Positions 57,190-64,000 of a stretch of 64,000 nt of DNA are shown in pieces. The notes under the pieces were generated by a model that made no database searches, had not been told where the DNA came from, and saw nothing but the letters and a program-made list of their open reading frames with translations. The DNA is taken from contig NZ_BMUL01000009.1 in NCBI RefSeq assembly GCF_014650175.1, positions 62,001 to 126,000 of the forward strand, given 5' to 3'. A program made the position numbers and the translations under genes. Numbering within the stretch: position 1 is the first letter of the stretch; every line of letters begins with the position of its first letter. This DNA comes from Streptomyces termitum (GTDB lineage: Bacteria; Actinomycetota; Actinomycetes; Streptomycetales; Streptomycetaceae).

Positions 57190-58668
57190 TCAGGTCCTCG
57201 TGGTGAGAGTGCGGGCGGAGGGGGAGGGGTGGCCGAGGGCCAGGGCGTGGCGCAGGTCGATGGCCGCGTGGTACGGCCGGGCGTGCGCGAAGTTGTAGTC
57301 GAGCTCGTGCAGCAGCCGGCGCAGGCGCAGCAGCCGCCGCAGTTCCTCGCCGCCGTGCCCGGACACCGCCCCGGCGGGCCCGAGGAGCAGTTCGGCGACG
57401 TGCTGCCGCCAGGCGTCCGCCGCCGCGAACACCCTCAGCAGCGGGGCCCGTTCGGCGGGCGGCAGGGTGGCGCCGCCGTCGAGCGCGGCGAGCATGGTGC
57501 GGGTGGAGTCGGTGCCCAGGAGCCGGGCCGCGTGGTCGGCGGCCTCGTCGGCGGAGAAGTACTCCAGGGCCCGGCCGAGCGCCACCAGGTCCTCCAGCGG
57601 CGACTGCTCGTCCCAGCCGGGCTCGCCGGGGCCGGTCGCGGGGGTGGAGACGTCGATGACCCGGGGCGGGTCGGTGAGCAGGTGCGACAGGTGCAGGTCG
57701 CCGTGGCAGGGCCCGGCCGGGGCGTGCCAGGGGCCGGCCGCGAGGGCGTCCCGCAGCAGGGCGGCCTCCCCGGCGAGCGCGCGGAAGGCGGCGTCGAGCA
57801 CCGGCCGGGGCAGTACGGCCTCGTCCCGGGCGCGCTCGGCCAGGGCGGCGATCCGCGCCTCGGCGGCGTCGAGCGCCCGGCCCGCCGGGTAGGCGGGGAG
57901 CGGCGCGTCCCCGCCGAGCCGGAGCCGCAGTTCGCGGTGGAAGGAGCCGAGGAAGTCCCGGGCGGCGGTGAGCGTTCCGGCGAGCGGCGCGAGATGGGCG
58001 CGGACCGCCTCACCGGGCGGCCCGGCCGGGTCCGGCGCGGCGGTCCTCGGCCACAGGGCGCGCAGGTTCGCGCGCAGCGGGGCGTCGATGCCGGTGCCGG
58101 GGGCGTACGCGTACACCACCCCGAGCGGCAGGGGCGGGCCGCCGCCGGGCGGGACGTAGGCGTAGTCGCCGAACCAGCCGGGCGTGTGGCCGCCGCCGTC
58201 CATCAGGCGCAGCAGCTCCGGCTCCCGGATGCCGGGGTCCGGCGCGCGGTAGGTCTTGTGCAGGTGGGGCCGGCCGTCGAGGTCGACGCGGGAGAGCGAG
58301 TTCGAGGACCAGCCGCGCTCGAAGGGGAGGACCCGGACGGTCCGGGGGGCGGGGCCCGAGCCGCGGAAGGCGACGTGTCCGCCGCGCGCGGTGGGCAGGG
58401 TGGCGCCGGCCGCGGCGAGCCGGACGCAGGCGCGGTCGAACTCCTCGGTGCCCGGGGCCTCGGCGGTCCGCCCGGCGGCGTCGGTCCGGACCGGGACGAG
58501 GAAGCGCCGGCCGTGCGCGGGGCCGCCGACGGCGGTGGTGAGCAGGAGCCGCAGCCCGCCGCCGAGGGCGGCCTCGTCGGCCACCTCGTGGCGGTCGGCC
58601 CGGCGGCCGTCCTCGGGCAGCCAGGCGGCGCCGCGCAGGAGCGCGCTCAGGTGGGTGTCGCTGGTCAC
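57190..58668 (-). CDS. Maltokinase-like (AcbU-like) kinase
   Basis: 492 residues from GTG 58668, eight bases after the permease stop. An N-terminal cap with LLRGAAWLPEDGR is typical of maltokinases. The kinase core has PCHGDLHLSHLLTD (catalytic H-G-D-L-H) and the metal motif IDVSTPATGP (usual Asp-F-E region). In acarbose biosynthesis AcbU-type kinases phosphorylate the C1 position of the valienol intermediate. An ordinary maltokinase acting on maltose would also fit an amylomaltase operon. The glycan-versus-cyclitol substrate is undecided. Confidence 0.82.
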   Translation of the reverse strand: MTSDTHLSALLRGAAWLPEDGRRADRHEVADEAALGGGLRLLLTTAVGGPAHGRRFLVPVRTDAAGRTAEAPGTEEFDRACVRLAAAGATLPTARGGHVAFRGSGPAPRTVRVLPFERGWSSNSLSRVDLDGRPHLHKTYRAPDPGIREPELLRLMDGGGHTPGWFGDYAYVPPGGGPPLPLGVVYAYAPGTGIDAPLRANLRALWPRTAAPDPAGPPGEAVRAHLAPLAGTLTAARDFLGSFHRELRLRLGGDAPLPAYPAGRALDAAEARIAALAERARDEAVLPRPVLDAAFRALAGEAALLRDALAAGPWHAPAGPCHGDLHLSHLLTDPPRVIDVSTPATGPGEPGWDEQSPLEDLVALGRALEYFSADEAADHAARLLGTDSTRTMLAALDGGATLPPAERAPLLRVFAAADAWRQHVAELLLGPAGAVSGHGGEELRRLLRLRRLLHELDYNFAHARPYHAAIDLRHALALGHPSPSARTLTTRT

Positions 58669-58676
58669 GCGGTTCG

Positions 58677-59477
58677 TCAGCTCCCGGTCATCTCGTAGCG
58701 GGACAGGCCGCGGCGCCACAGGGCCAGCGCGGCGAGGAGGGAAAGGCCGGTCACGGCCGGCAGCCACCGCAGCAGCCCGGTGTCGCCGTGCAGCAGGTAG
58801 ACGGCGGGGGCGTACGCCGTGAAGGCGAAGGGCAGCACCCAGGTCAGCAGGGTGCGCAGGGAGGCGTGGTAGAGGTCCAGGGGGTAGCCCGCGAACTCGG
58901 AGAGCTGGGTGGCGGTCTGGAGCGCGGGCATGCTCGTCACCGTCCAGAAGGACAGCGAGGCGAAGAACAGCTTCACGGAGGCGTGGATCAGCGCCCCGGC
59001 CAGGATCAGCAGCGGCACCAGGGCCCACTGGAGGGGGCCGGGGTCAAGGCCGAGGGCGGTCCCGCTCCACACCACCAGGAAGGCGCCGACGGCGAGTTCG
59101 CCGATCCCGTCGGGGTGGAAGAAGCGCTCGGACAGCAGCGCGAAGAGGGGGTCCACCGGGCGGATCAGATAGCGGTAGAACTCGCCGCGCTGGATCAGCT
59201 TGCGGCTCAGCTCCCACAGCTGGTCGGTGAAGAGGTGGTCGAGGCCGCGGGTCAGCAGCGCGCAGCCGAGGAGGAAGAGGACCTGGTGGTACGACCATCC
59301 GGCGACGGCGGGGACGTGCCGGAAGACCACGCCGACCGCGACGGTCTGGAGGCCGACCCGGATCAGGAAGGCGCCGGAGCCGAGGAGGAAGTCGAGCCGG
59401 TAGGCGGCGAGCCGGTGCAGGCCGACGCCGCCGAGGAAGAGGGCGAGGCGCAGCCGGCCGCCGGGGGTGGCGCTCAT
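58677..59477 (-). CDS. ABC-2 type permease subunit 2
   Basis: 266 residues from ATG 59477, overlapping the upstream permease stop by four bases. Six hydrophobic helices are apparent, starting FLLGSGAFLIRVGLQTVAVGVVF. The central R-G-x-F-Y-R-Y-L-I-R-P-V-D-P motif fits the ABC-2/ABC export family. With the other permease and the ATPase it forms a complete exporter. This matches the acarbose AcbWXY arrangement, suggesting export of the finished pseudo-oligosaccharide. Confidence 0.85.
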   Translation of the reverse strand: MSATPGGRLRLALFLGGVGLHRLAAYRLDFLLGSGAFLIRVGLQTVAVGVVFRHVPAVAGWSYHQVLFLLGCALLTRGLDHLFTDQLWELSRKLIQRGEFYRYLIRPVDPLFALLSERFFHPDGIGELAVGAFLVVWSGTALGLDPGPLQWALVPLLILAGALIHASVKLFFASLSFWTVTSMPALQTATQLSEFAGYPLDLYHASLRTLLTWVLPFAFTAYAPAVYLLHGDTGLLRWLPAVTGLSLLAALALWRRGLSRYEMTGS

Positions 59478-60289
59478 CCGCCGAGCACCTCCAGCCGGGC
59501 GACGGCGGCCCGCCAGAGGACGGCGCACAGCAGGACGAGGCCGGCGGTCCAGGCGAGCTGGTGGCCGAGGACGGCGGCGGCGCCCGCCGCCCCCTCGTAG
59601 CGGCCGAGCAGCAGGGTCAGCGGTCCGTCGGCCATGGCCCGGAAGGGCAGGACGGAGGCGAGCGCGCGCAGCGGTCCGGGCAGCAGGTCCAGGGGCACGG
59701 TCTGTCCGGCGAAGAAGGCGACGACGCCCTGCTTGGCCATCCGGACGCCCCACGTGTTGGTGGTGACGAAGCCGGCCATGCCGGTCAGCAGGTTGACGCA
59801 GAAGGCGAGCAGCACCGACAGGACGGCGGAGAGCAGGAAGAGGGCGGCGTCGGCGGGGGCGGGGACGGTCAGCGGCACGAGGGCGGCGAAGAGGACCAGC
59901 AGCGGCACCCCGACCAGGGCGGTGTTGGCGGCGACCACCGGCAGGCCGGCCGCGAGGCGGACGAGCGGGTAGCTGACCGGGCGGGTCAGGGCGACGGCGA
60001 TGTCGCCCCGGTAGACCTCGGCGGCGACCTCGTCGTCGACCCGGTTGGCGTGTGCCACGGCCAGGACCTGCGCCACCACCAGGTAGGTGGTGATGCTCTC
60101 GCGGGTGAAGCCGCCGGGGCCGGGGCCGGTCGGATCGGCGTAGACCGCCCGCCACAGGAAGACGGTGACGGCGGCGCCGGCCGCGGCGGTGACGCCGGTG
60201 ACGAGGAAGGTCGAGCGGTACTGGAGCAGGGTCTGCAGGCCGCTGGTGGCGAAGGGCAGGTAGCGGCCGGGGCGGAGCGCGGTCCTCAC
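59474..60289 (-). CDS. ABC-2 type permease subunit 1
   Basis: 271 residues from GTG 60289, sharing four bases with the ATPase stop (GTGA). Six hydrophobic helices are visible (YRSTFLVTGVTAAAGAAVTVFLW; VLSVLLAFCVNLLTGMAGFV; VAFFAGQTVPLDLLPG). The Y-R-G-D-I-A-V-A-L-T-R-P-V turn resembles the conserved loop of ABC-2 exporters. It should pair with the subunit encoded immediately downstream and the ATPase upstream. Confidence 0.85.
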   Translation of the reverse strand: MRTALRPGRYLPFATSGLQTLLQYRSTFLVTGVTAAAGAAVTVFLWRAVYADPTGPGPGGFTRESITTYLVVAQVLAVAHANRVDDEVAAEVYRGDIAVALTRPVSYPLVRLAAGLPVVAANTALVGVPLLVLFAALVPLTVPAPADAALFLLSAVLSVLLAFCVNLLTGMAGFVTTNTWGVRMAKQGVVAFFAGQTVPLDLLPGPLRALASVLPFRAMADGPLTLLLGRYEGAAGAAAVLGHQLAWTAGLVLLCAVLWRAAVARLEVLGG

Positions 60290-61308
60290 GCGGCACCGCC
60301 GTCCCGGGCGGCGGGGACGCCGCCCCGGTAGATCTGGCGGAGCACGGTCTCCAGGTCGGGTTCGGGGGCGTAGCAGTCGGCCAGTTCGAAGCGGTCGAGG
60401 AGGAAGCCGAGGACCTGCCGGGAGGTGAGGGCGTCGGCCGGGTAGTCGACCCGGACGCGCCCCTCGGGGGTGACGGAGGCGGTGGCGCCGGGCAGCCCGG
60501 CCCCGATCGCGCGGACCACGGCGTCCGGGCCGGGGCCGCCCCGGTGCTCGAAGACGACCGAGCGGCGGTCGGCCCGGCGCAGCAGGTCGTGCAGGGTGCC
60601 CTGGTGGACGACCCGGCCGCCGTCGACGACGAGGGCGTCGTCGCAGATGGCGGCGATGTCGGAGAGGTCGTGGCTGGTGAGCAGGACGGTGGTGCCGAGT
60701 TCGGCGTGGGCGCGGTTGACCAGGGTGCGGACCGCCTCCTTGAGGACCATGTCGAGGCCGATCGTCGGCTCGTCCCAGAAGACGACCTTCGGGTCGTGCA
60801 GCAGGCTCGCGGCGATCTCGGCCCGCATCCGCTGGCCGAGGCTCAGCTGGCGGACCGGGGTGGTGCCGAGGGCGTCGATGTCGAGGAGTTCGCGGTAGAG
60901 GGCGAGGTTGCGGGCGTAGACGGTGTCGGGGATGTCGTAGACGCGGCGCAGGATCTGGAAGGAGTCGGGCACCGACAGGTCCCACCAGAGCTGGCTGCGC
61001 TGGCCGAAGACGACGCCGATCGCGCGGGCGTTGCGCCGCCGGTCGCGGTAGGGCTCGATGCCGTCGACGAGGCAGCGGCCCGCGGTGGGCGTCATGATGC
61101 CGGTGAGCATCTTGATGGTGGTCGACTTCCCGGCCCCGTTGGCGCCGATGTACGCGGTCTTGGAGCCGGCGGGCAGCGCGAAGGAGATGCCGTCGACGGC
61201 GCGCACGGTCCGGTGCTCGCGGCTGAGGAGGGTGGCGAGGCTGCCGACCAGGCCGGGCCGCCGCTCGGCGATCCGGAAGTCCTTGGTGAGTCCTTCGGCG
61301 ACGATCAC
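60286..61308 (-). CDS. ABC-2 type transporter ATPase
   Basis: 340 residues from GTG 61308, overlapping the aminotransferase stop by four bases. Walker A IGANGAGKSTTIKML, signature QLSLGQRMRAEIAASLL, Walker B VVFWDEPTIGLD and H-loop LLTSHDLSDI are all present. The length with C-terminal extension fits the drug or polysaccharide exporter type. It drives the two permeases just downstream. It equals AcbW in the acarbose-type layout. Confidence 0.9.
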   Translation of the reverse strand: MIVAEGLTKDFRIAERRPGLVGSLATLLSREHRTVRAVDGISFALPAGSKTAYIGANGAGKSTTIKMLTGIMTPTAGRCLVDGIEPYRDRRRNARAIGVVFGQRSQLWWDLSVPDSFQILRRVYDIPDTVYARNLALYRELLDIDALGTTPVRQLSLGQRMRAEIAASLLHDPKVVFWDEPTIGLDMVLKEAVRTLVNRAHAELGTTVLLTSHDLSDIAAICDDALVVDGGRVVHQGTLHDLLRRADRRSVVFEHRGGPGPDAVVRAIGAGLPGATASVTPEGRVRVDYPADALTSRQVLGFLLDRFELADCYAPEPDLETVLRQIYRGGVPAARDGGAA

Positions 61309-62594
61309 GCGGTCACCCGTCCGATGGCCTCGCCGAGGATCCGGGCGCCTTCGTCGAGGAGGTGCTCGTCGAGGGTGAAGGGGGGTGCGAGCCGGATGAC
61401 GTGGCCGCCGACGGAGGTGCGCAGGCCCAGGTCGAGGGCGGTGGTGTGGACGGCCCGCGCGATCCCGGGGGCGGGGGTGCGGCTCGCCCGGTCGCGGACG
61501 AACTCCAGGCCGTGCAGCAGGCCGAGGCCGCGGACCTCGCCCAGCACCTCGAAGCGGTCGTGGAGGGCGGCGAGGTGGCCGCCGAGCCGTTCGCCGAGGA
61601 CCCGGACCCGGTCGACGAGCCGGTCGCGCTCGACGACCTCCAGGGTCGCGCGGGCGGCGGCGATGCCCAGCGGGTTGCCGGCGTAGGTGGAGGCGTACGC
61701 GCCGGGCGGGGCGGCCTCGGGCCGGTGCAGCAGGTCGTGGCGGCCGGCGAGGACGGCGAAGGGGAAGCCGTTGGCCATGCCCTTGGAGAGGGCGACCAGG
61801 TCCGGTTCGGCGCCGAGGAGTTCGGAGGCGAGGAAGGCGCCGGTCCGGCCGCCGCCGGTGGCGACCTCGTCGGCGACGAGGAGGACGCCGTTCTCCCGGC
61901 AGGCGGCCGAGATCCGCTCCCAGTAGCCGGGCGGCGGGACGATCACCCCGGCGGCGCCGAGGACGGGTTCGAAGACCAGCGCGGAGACGTTCGGCTTGGT
62001 GGCGATGTGCCGGGTGACGAGGTCGGCGCAGCGCAGTCCGCAGGTGGGGCGTTCGAGTTCCAGGGGGCAGCGGTAGCAGTACGGGGCGTAGCCCAGGACG
62101 CTGTTGCCGGCGAAGGACTGGTGGCCGACGTCCCAGTGGACGAGCATGCGGGCGCCCATGGTCTTGCCGTGGAAGCCGTGGCGCAGCGCCCCGATCCGGT
62201 TGCGGCCCGGCGGGGCGGTGGACTGCACGACCCGCAGCGCGGCCTCCACCACCTCGGCGCCGGTGGAGAACAGCGCGTAGGTGTCGAGGTGTTCGGGCAG
62301 CAGCCGGGCCAACAGCTCGAAGAACTCGGCCCGTTCGGGTGTGGCGGTGTCGTGGACGTTCCACAGCCTTCCGGCCTGCCGGGTCAGGGCCGCGACCACC
62401 TCGGGGTGGCAGTGGCCCAGCGACTGGGTGAGGGTGCCGGCGGCGAAGTCCAGGTACTGGTCGCCGTCCAGGTCGGTGAGGACGGCGCCGCGGCCCTCGG
62501 CGAAGACCCGCCGTGCGAGGGCGGCTTCCTCGGACTGGCCGGGCGCCCGATGCCGCGCCTCTCTGACCAGCGTCTCTCGCTGGCGACTTGTCAC
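61305..62594 (-). CDS. Class III (GabT/ArgD-type) aminotransferase, first gene of the cyclitol operon
   Basis: 429 residues from GTG 62594, behind AGGAGC. Fold-type I class III motifs are present: STGAEVVEAALRVVQS, VLLVADEVATGGGRTGAF, and PLP-Lys in LVALSKGMANGFPFAV. TYAGNPLGIAAA follows. The acarbose pathway uses an aminotransferase (AcbV) to make dTDP-4-amino-4,6-dideoxyglucose, which would explain rmlA/rmlB facing it. Most sugar-nucleotide aminotransferases are DegT-type, so a class III enzyme there is notable. Amination of a cyclitol is an alternative. Confidence 0.88.
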   Translation of the reverse strand: MTSRQRETLVREARHRAPGQSEEAALARRVFAEGRGAVLTDLDGDQYLDFAAGTLTQSLGHCHPEVVAALTRQAGRLWNVHDTATPERAEFFELLARLLPEHLDTYALFSTGAEVVEAALRVVQSTAPPGRNRIGALRHGFHGKTMGARMLVHWDVGHQSFAGNSVLGYAPYCYRCPLELERPTCGLRCADLVTRHIATKPNVSALVFEPVLGAAGVIVPPPGYWERISAACRENGVLLVADEVATGGGRTGAFLASELLGAEPDLVALSKGMANGFPFAVLAGRHDLLHRPEAAPPGAYASTYAGNPLGIAAARATLEVVERDRLVDRVRVLGERLGGHLAALHDRFEVLGEVRGLGLLHGLEFVRDRASRTPAPGIARAVHTTALDLGLRTSVGGHVIRLAPPFTLDEHLLDEGARILGEAIGRVTA

Positions 62595-62678
62595 CGGAGC
62601 TCCTGTGGGGTCGTGCGAACGTGCGTGGATTCCCGGCCAGTTGGAGAGGGGCCGGACGGTTGATCGATCGTTTCGAGG

Positions 62679-62709
62679 TGCGAGTGAAGCACTCGAAGGG
62701 GAGTGCGAG
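62679..62709. promoter_or_regulatory. Operator-like repeats between the divergent cyclitol and rmlAB operons
   Basis: CGAGTG-AAG-CACTCG (62681-62695) is a perfect 6+6 dyad. GCACTC (62689-62694) also pairs with GAGTGC (62701-62706). GTGCGAG occurs at 62679-62685 and 62703-62709, 24 bases apart, so three half-sites lie close together. This fits a dimeric regulator acting on both operons. The regulator is not in the window. Confidence 0.5.
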
Positions 62710-62716
62710 CAAGGGA

Positions 62717-62769
62717 TTTCAGAAACTTTCAGACAGCACTTGCAAGCGGTGCGCGGGCTCTGCTTGAGT
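62717..62769 (+). promoter_or_regulatory. Putative promoter and phased repeats before rmlA
   Basis: TTTCAGA occurs at 62717-62723 and 62727-62733, a 10-base period typical of activator sites. The palindrome CTTGCAAG at 62739-62746 resembles MalR-type half-sites, and its TTGCAA (62740-62745) lies 18 bases before TTGAGT (62764-62769), a weak -10. The leader to 62860 would be about 85 bases. Assignment is tentative. Confidence 0.4.
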
Positions 62770-62859
62770 CGCCGGTGCGACCGCCGACCGACGCCTCGCA
62801 CCACGAGGAGGGACCGTGCACAGACACCCGCAGGCCGCATCCGACCCAAGGCAGCCGGT

Positions 62860-63924
62860 GTGAAGGCCCTGGTCCTGGCCGGCGGGACCGGCAGCCGACT
62901 GCGCCCCTTCACCCACACCGGGACCAAGCAGCTCCTGCCGATCGCCAACAAGCCGGTGCTCTTCTACGCCCTGGAGTCCCTCGCCGCCGCCGGCGTCCGC
63001 GAACTCGGACTCGTCGTCGGCCCCTACGGCGACGACATCCGCCGCGCCGCCGGCGACGGCCGCTCCTTCGGCCTCGACATCACCTACCTCCGCCAGGACC
63101 GCCCGCGCGGCCTGGCCCACGCGGTCGCCGTCGCCCGCGGCTTCCTCGCCGACGACGACTTCCTGCTCCACCTCGGCGACAACTTCCTCGACGGCGGCGT
63201 CGCCGCCTTCGCCGCCCGCGCCGTCGCCGCGCCCGCCGCGGCCCGGCTGCTCGTCACCGCCGTCCCCGACCCGGCCGCCTTCGGCGTCGCCGAGGTCGAC
63301 CCGGACGGCCGGGTCCGCCGGGTCGAGGAGAAGCCCGACCGGCCGCGCAGCGACCTCGCCCTCATCGGCGTGTACGCCTTCGGCCCGGCCGTCCACGAGG
63401 CGGTCGCCGCGATCCGGCCCTCGCCCCGCGGCGAACTCGAACTCACCCACGCCGTCCAGTGGCTCGTCGACCACGGGCACGACGTCCGCGCCGACACCAC
63501 CACCTCCGTCTGGCACGACACCGGCAGCGTCGACGACATGCTGGAGGCCAACCGGCACGTCCTGGACGGCCTCACCGGCCGCCTCGACGGCAAGGTGGAC
63601 CACGACAGCGCCGTCGTGGGCCGCGTCCTGCTCGGCGAGGGAGCCGTCGTCCGGGGCTCGCGCGTCACCGGCCCCGTCGTCATCGGCCCCGGCACCGTCA
63701 TCAGCGACGCCGTCATCGGCCCCTACACCGCGATCGGCGCCAACTGCCGGATCCACGACAGCTCCATCGAGGGCTCCGTCCTCCTCGACGGCGCCGACGT
63801 GGACCGGGCCGGCCGGATCGAGCGCTCCTTCATCGGCCGCGACGCCGTCGTCGCGGCCCCCCGACACCCGTACGCCCACCGCCTCGTGCTGGGCGACCAC
63901 AGCAAGGTGCACCTCCACCCATGA
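62860..63924 (+). CDS. rmlA: Glucose-1-phosphate thymidylyltransferase, long StrD/AcbA type
   Basis: 354 residues from GTG 62860, with AAGG upstream. The N-terminal signature is LVLAGGTGSRLRPFTHTGTK, followed by QLLPIANKPVLF. Later come HLGDNFLDGG, and VEEKPDRPRSDLALIGVYAF with Glu-Lys at the active site. Residues about 240-350 form a beta-helix of hexapeptides (IGPGTVISDAVIGPYTAIG). The extra domain is the long form found in antibiotic 6-deoxysugar clusters rather than the roughly 290-residue housekeeping form. It makes dTDP-glucose. Its stop overlaps the next start (ATGA). Confidence 0.93.
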   Translation: MKALVLAGGTGSRLRPFTHTGTKQLLPIANKPVLFYALESLAAAGVRELGLVVGPYGDDIRRAAGDGRSFGLDITYLRQDRPRGLAHAVAVARGFLADDDFLLHLGDNFLDGGVAAFAARAVAAPAAARLLVTAVPDPAAFGVAEVDPDGRVRRVEEKPDRPRSDLALIGVYAFGPAVHEAVAAIRPSPRGELELTHAVQWLVDHGHDVRADTTTSVWHDTGSVDDMLEANRHVLDGLTGRLDGKVDHDSAVVGRVLLGEGAVVRGSRVTGPVVIGPGTVISDAVIGPYTAIGANCRIHDSSIEGSVLLDGADVDRAGRIERSFIGRDAVVAAPRHPYAHRLVLGDHSKVHLHP

Positions 63925-64000
63925 CCCGACGCGTCCTCGTCACCGGCGGCGCCGGCTTCATCGGCTCGGCCCACGTCCTGCGCCTCCTCGGCCCGGACGG
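63921..64000 (+). CDS. rmlB: dTDP-glucose 4,6-dehydratase, N-terminal fragment at window edge
   Basis: ATG 63921 overlaps the rmlA stop by four bases. The 26 visible residues begin MTRRVLVTGGAGFIGSAHVL, with the G-x-x-G-x-x-G NAD-binding motif of the extended SDR family. Position after rmlA identifies the dehydratase that makes dTDP-4-keto-6-deoxyglucose. The rest lies outside the window. Confidence 0.85.
   Translation, partial: MTRRVLVTGGAGFIGSAHVLRLLGPD

Noticed and set aside
1..64000. Insertion sequences, integrases, attachment sites or prophage genes
   Set aside because: No transposase, integrase or phage structural gene and no flanking inverted repeats with duplicated target were found. 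The tRNA-like gene has no integrase next to it.

Overview
This window comes from a high-GC actinomycete, almost certainly a Streptomyces. Coding regions have a third codon position that is nearly always G or C. GTG starts are common, ribosome sites are AGGAGG-like, and the gene families are Streptomyces-typical: SpoIIE/STAS stress regulators, secreted subtilase, DUF1707, SAV_915-like and ricin-lectin proteins. I see no insertion sequence, prophage or CRISPR array.

Positions 1-24,500 hold mostly housekeeping and accessory metabolism. There is a YCII-type protein, a putrescine-oxidase-like flavoprotein, a STAS protein and a secreted S8 protease. These are followed by a 775-residue protein of unknown function preceded by a cloverleaf tRNA-like gene, a paralogous Sua5/YrdC enzyme, a beta carbonic anhydrase and a SulP transporter. 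Next come a secreted adenosine deaminase and an arginine deiminase pair (arcD-like and arcA). After those are a VOC gene remnant, a MazG-like protein with a run-on tail, a frame-broken DUF4246 gene, a second SulP transporter, an AhpD-like protein, a PIG-L deacetylase, an esterase and a hemerythrin.

Positions 24,500-45,200 hold a secreted lectin-like protein, katG, hydrolases, an ABC exporter, a lipoprotein, a lone TOPRIM protein, a TetR/DUF1707 divergent pair, two SpoIIE phosphatases, a NodB-type deacetylase, an amino-acid antiporter pair, a ThrE exporter and cbiZ.

Positions 45,220-64,000 hold the main accessory region. Thirteen minus-strand genes, nearly all overlapping or within 9 bases of each other, face a plus-strand rmlA-rmlB pair that runs off the right edge. 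The content matches the logic of acarbose-type pseudo-oligosaccharide pathways. It has a sedoheptulose-7-phosphate cyclase, a ROK kinase, a maltokinase-like kinase, a GlgC-like nucleotidyltransferase and two paralogous GT5-like glycosyltransferases, one fused to a HAD phosphatase. It also has an amylomaltase, an RmlD-like reductase, a cupin, a class III aminotransferase, an ABC-2 exporter and dTDP-glucose genes. The cupin, the fusion and the cyclase motif differ from what I recall of the described clusters, so the product may be new.

The two strongest leads are this cyclitol cluster and the tRNA-Gly(UCC)-like element at 6570-6641. That element has perfect stems but no TPsiC loop and sits four bases upstream of the start codon of the unknown 775-residue gene. 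A third lead is a 10-bp tandem repeat that breaks the DUF4246 gene and could act as a phase switch.
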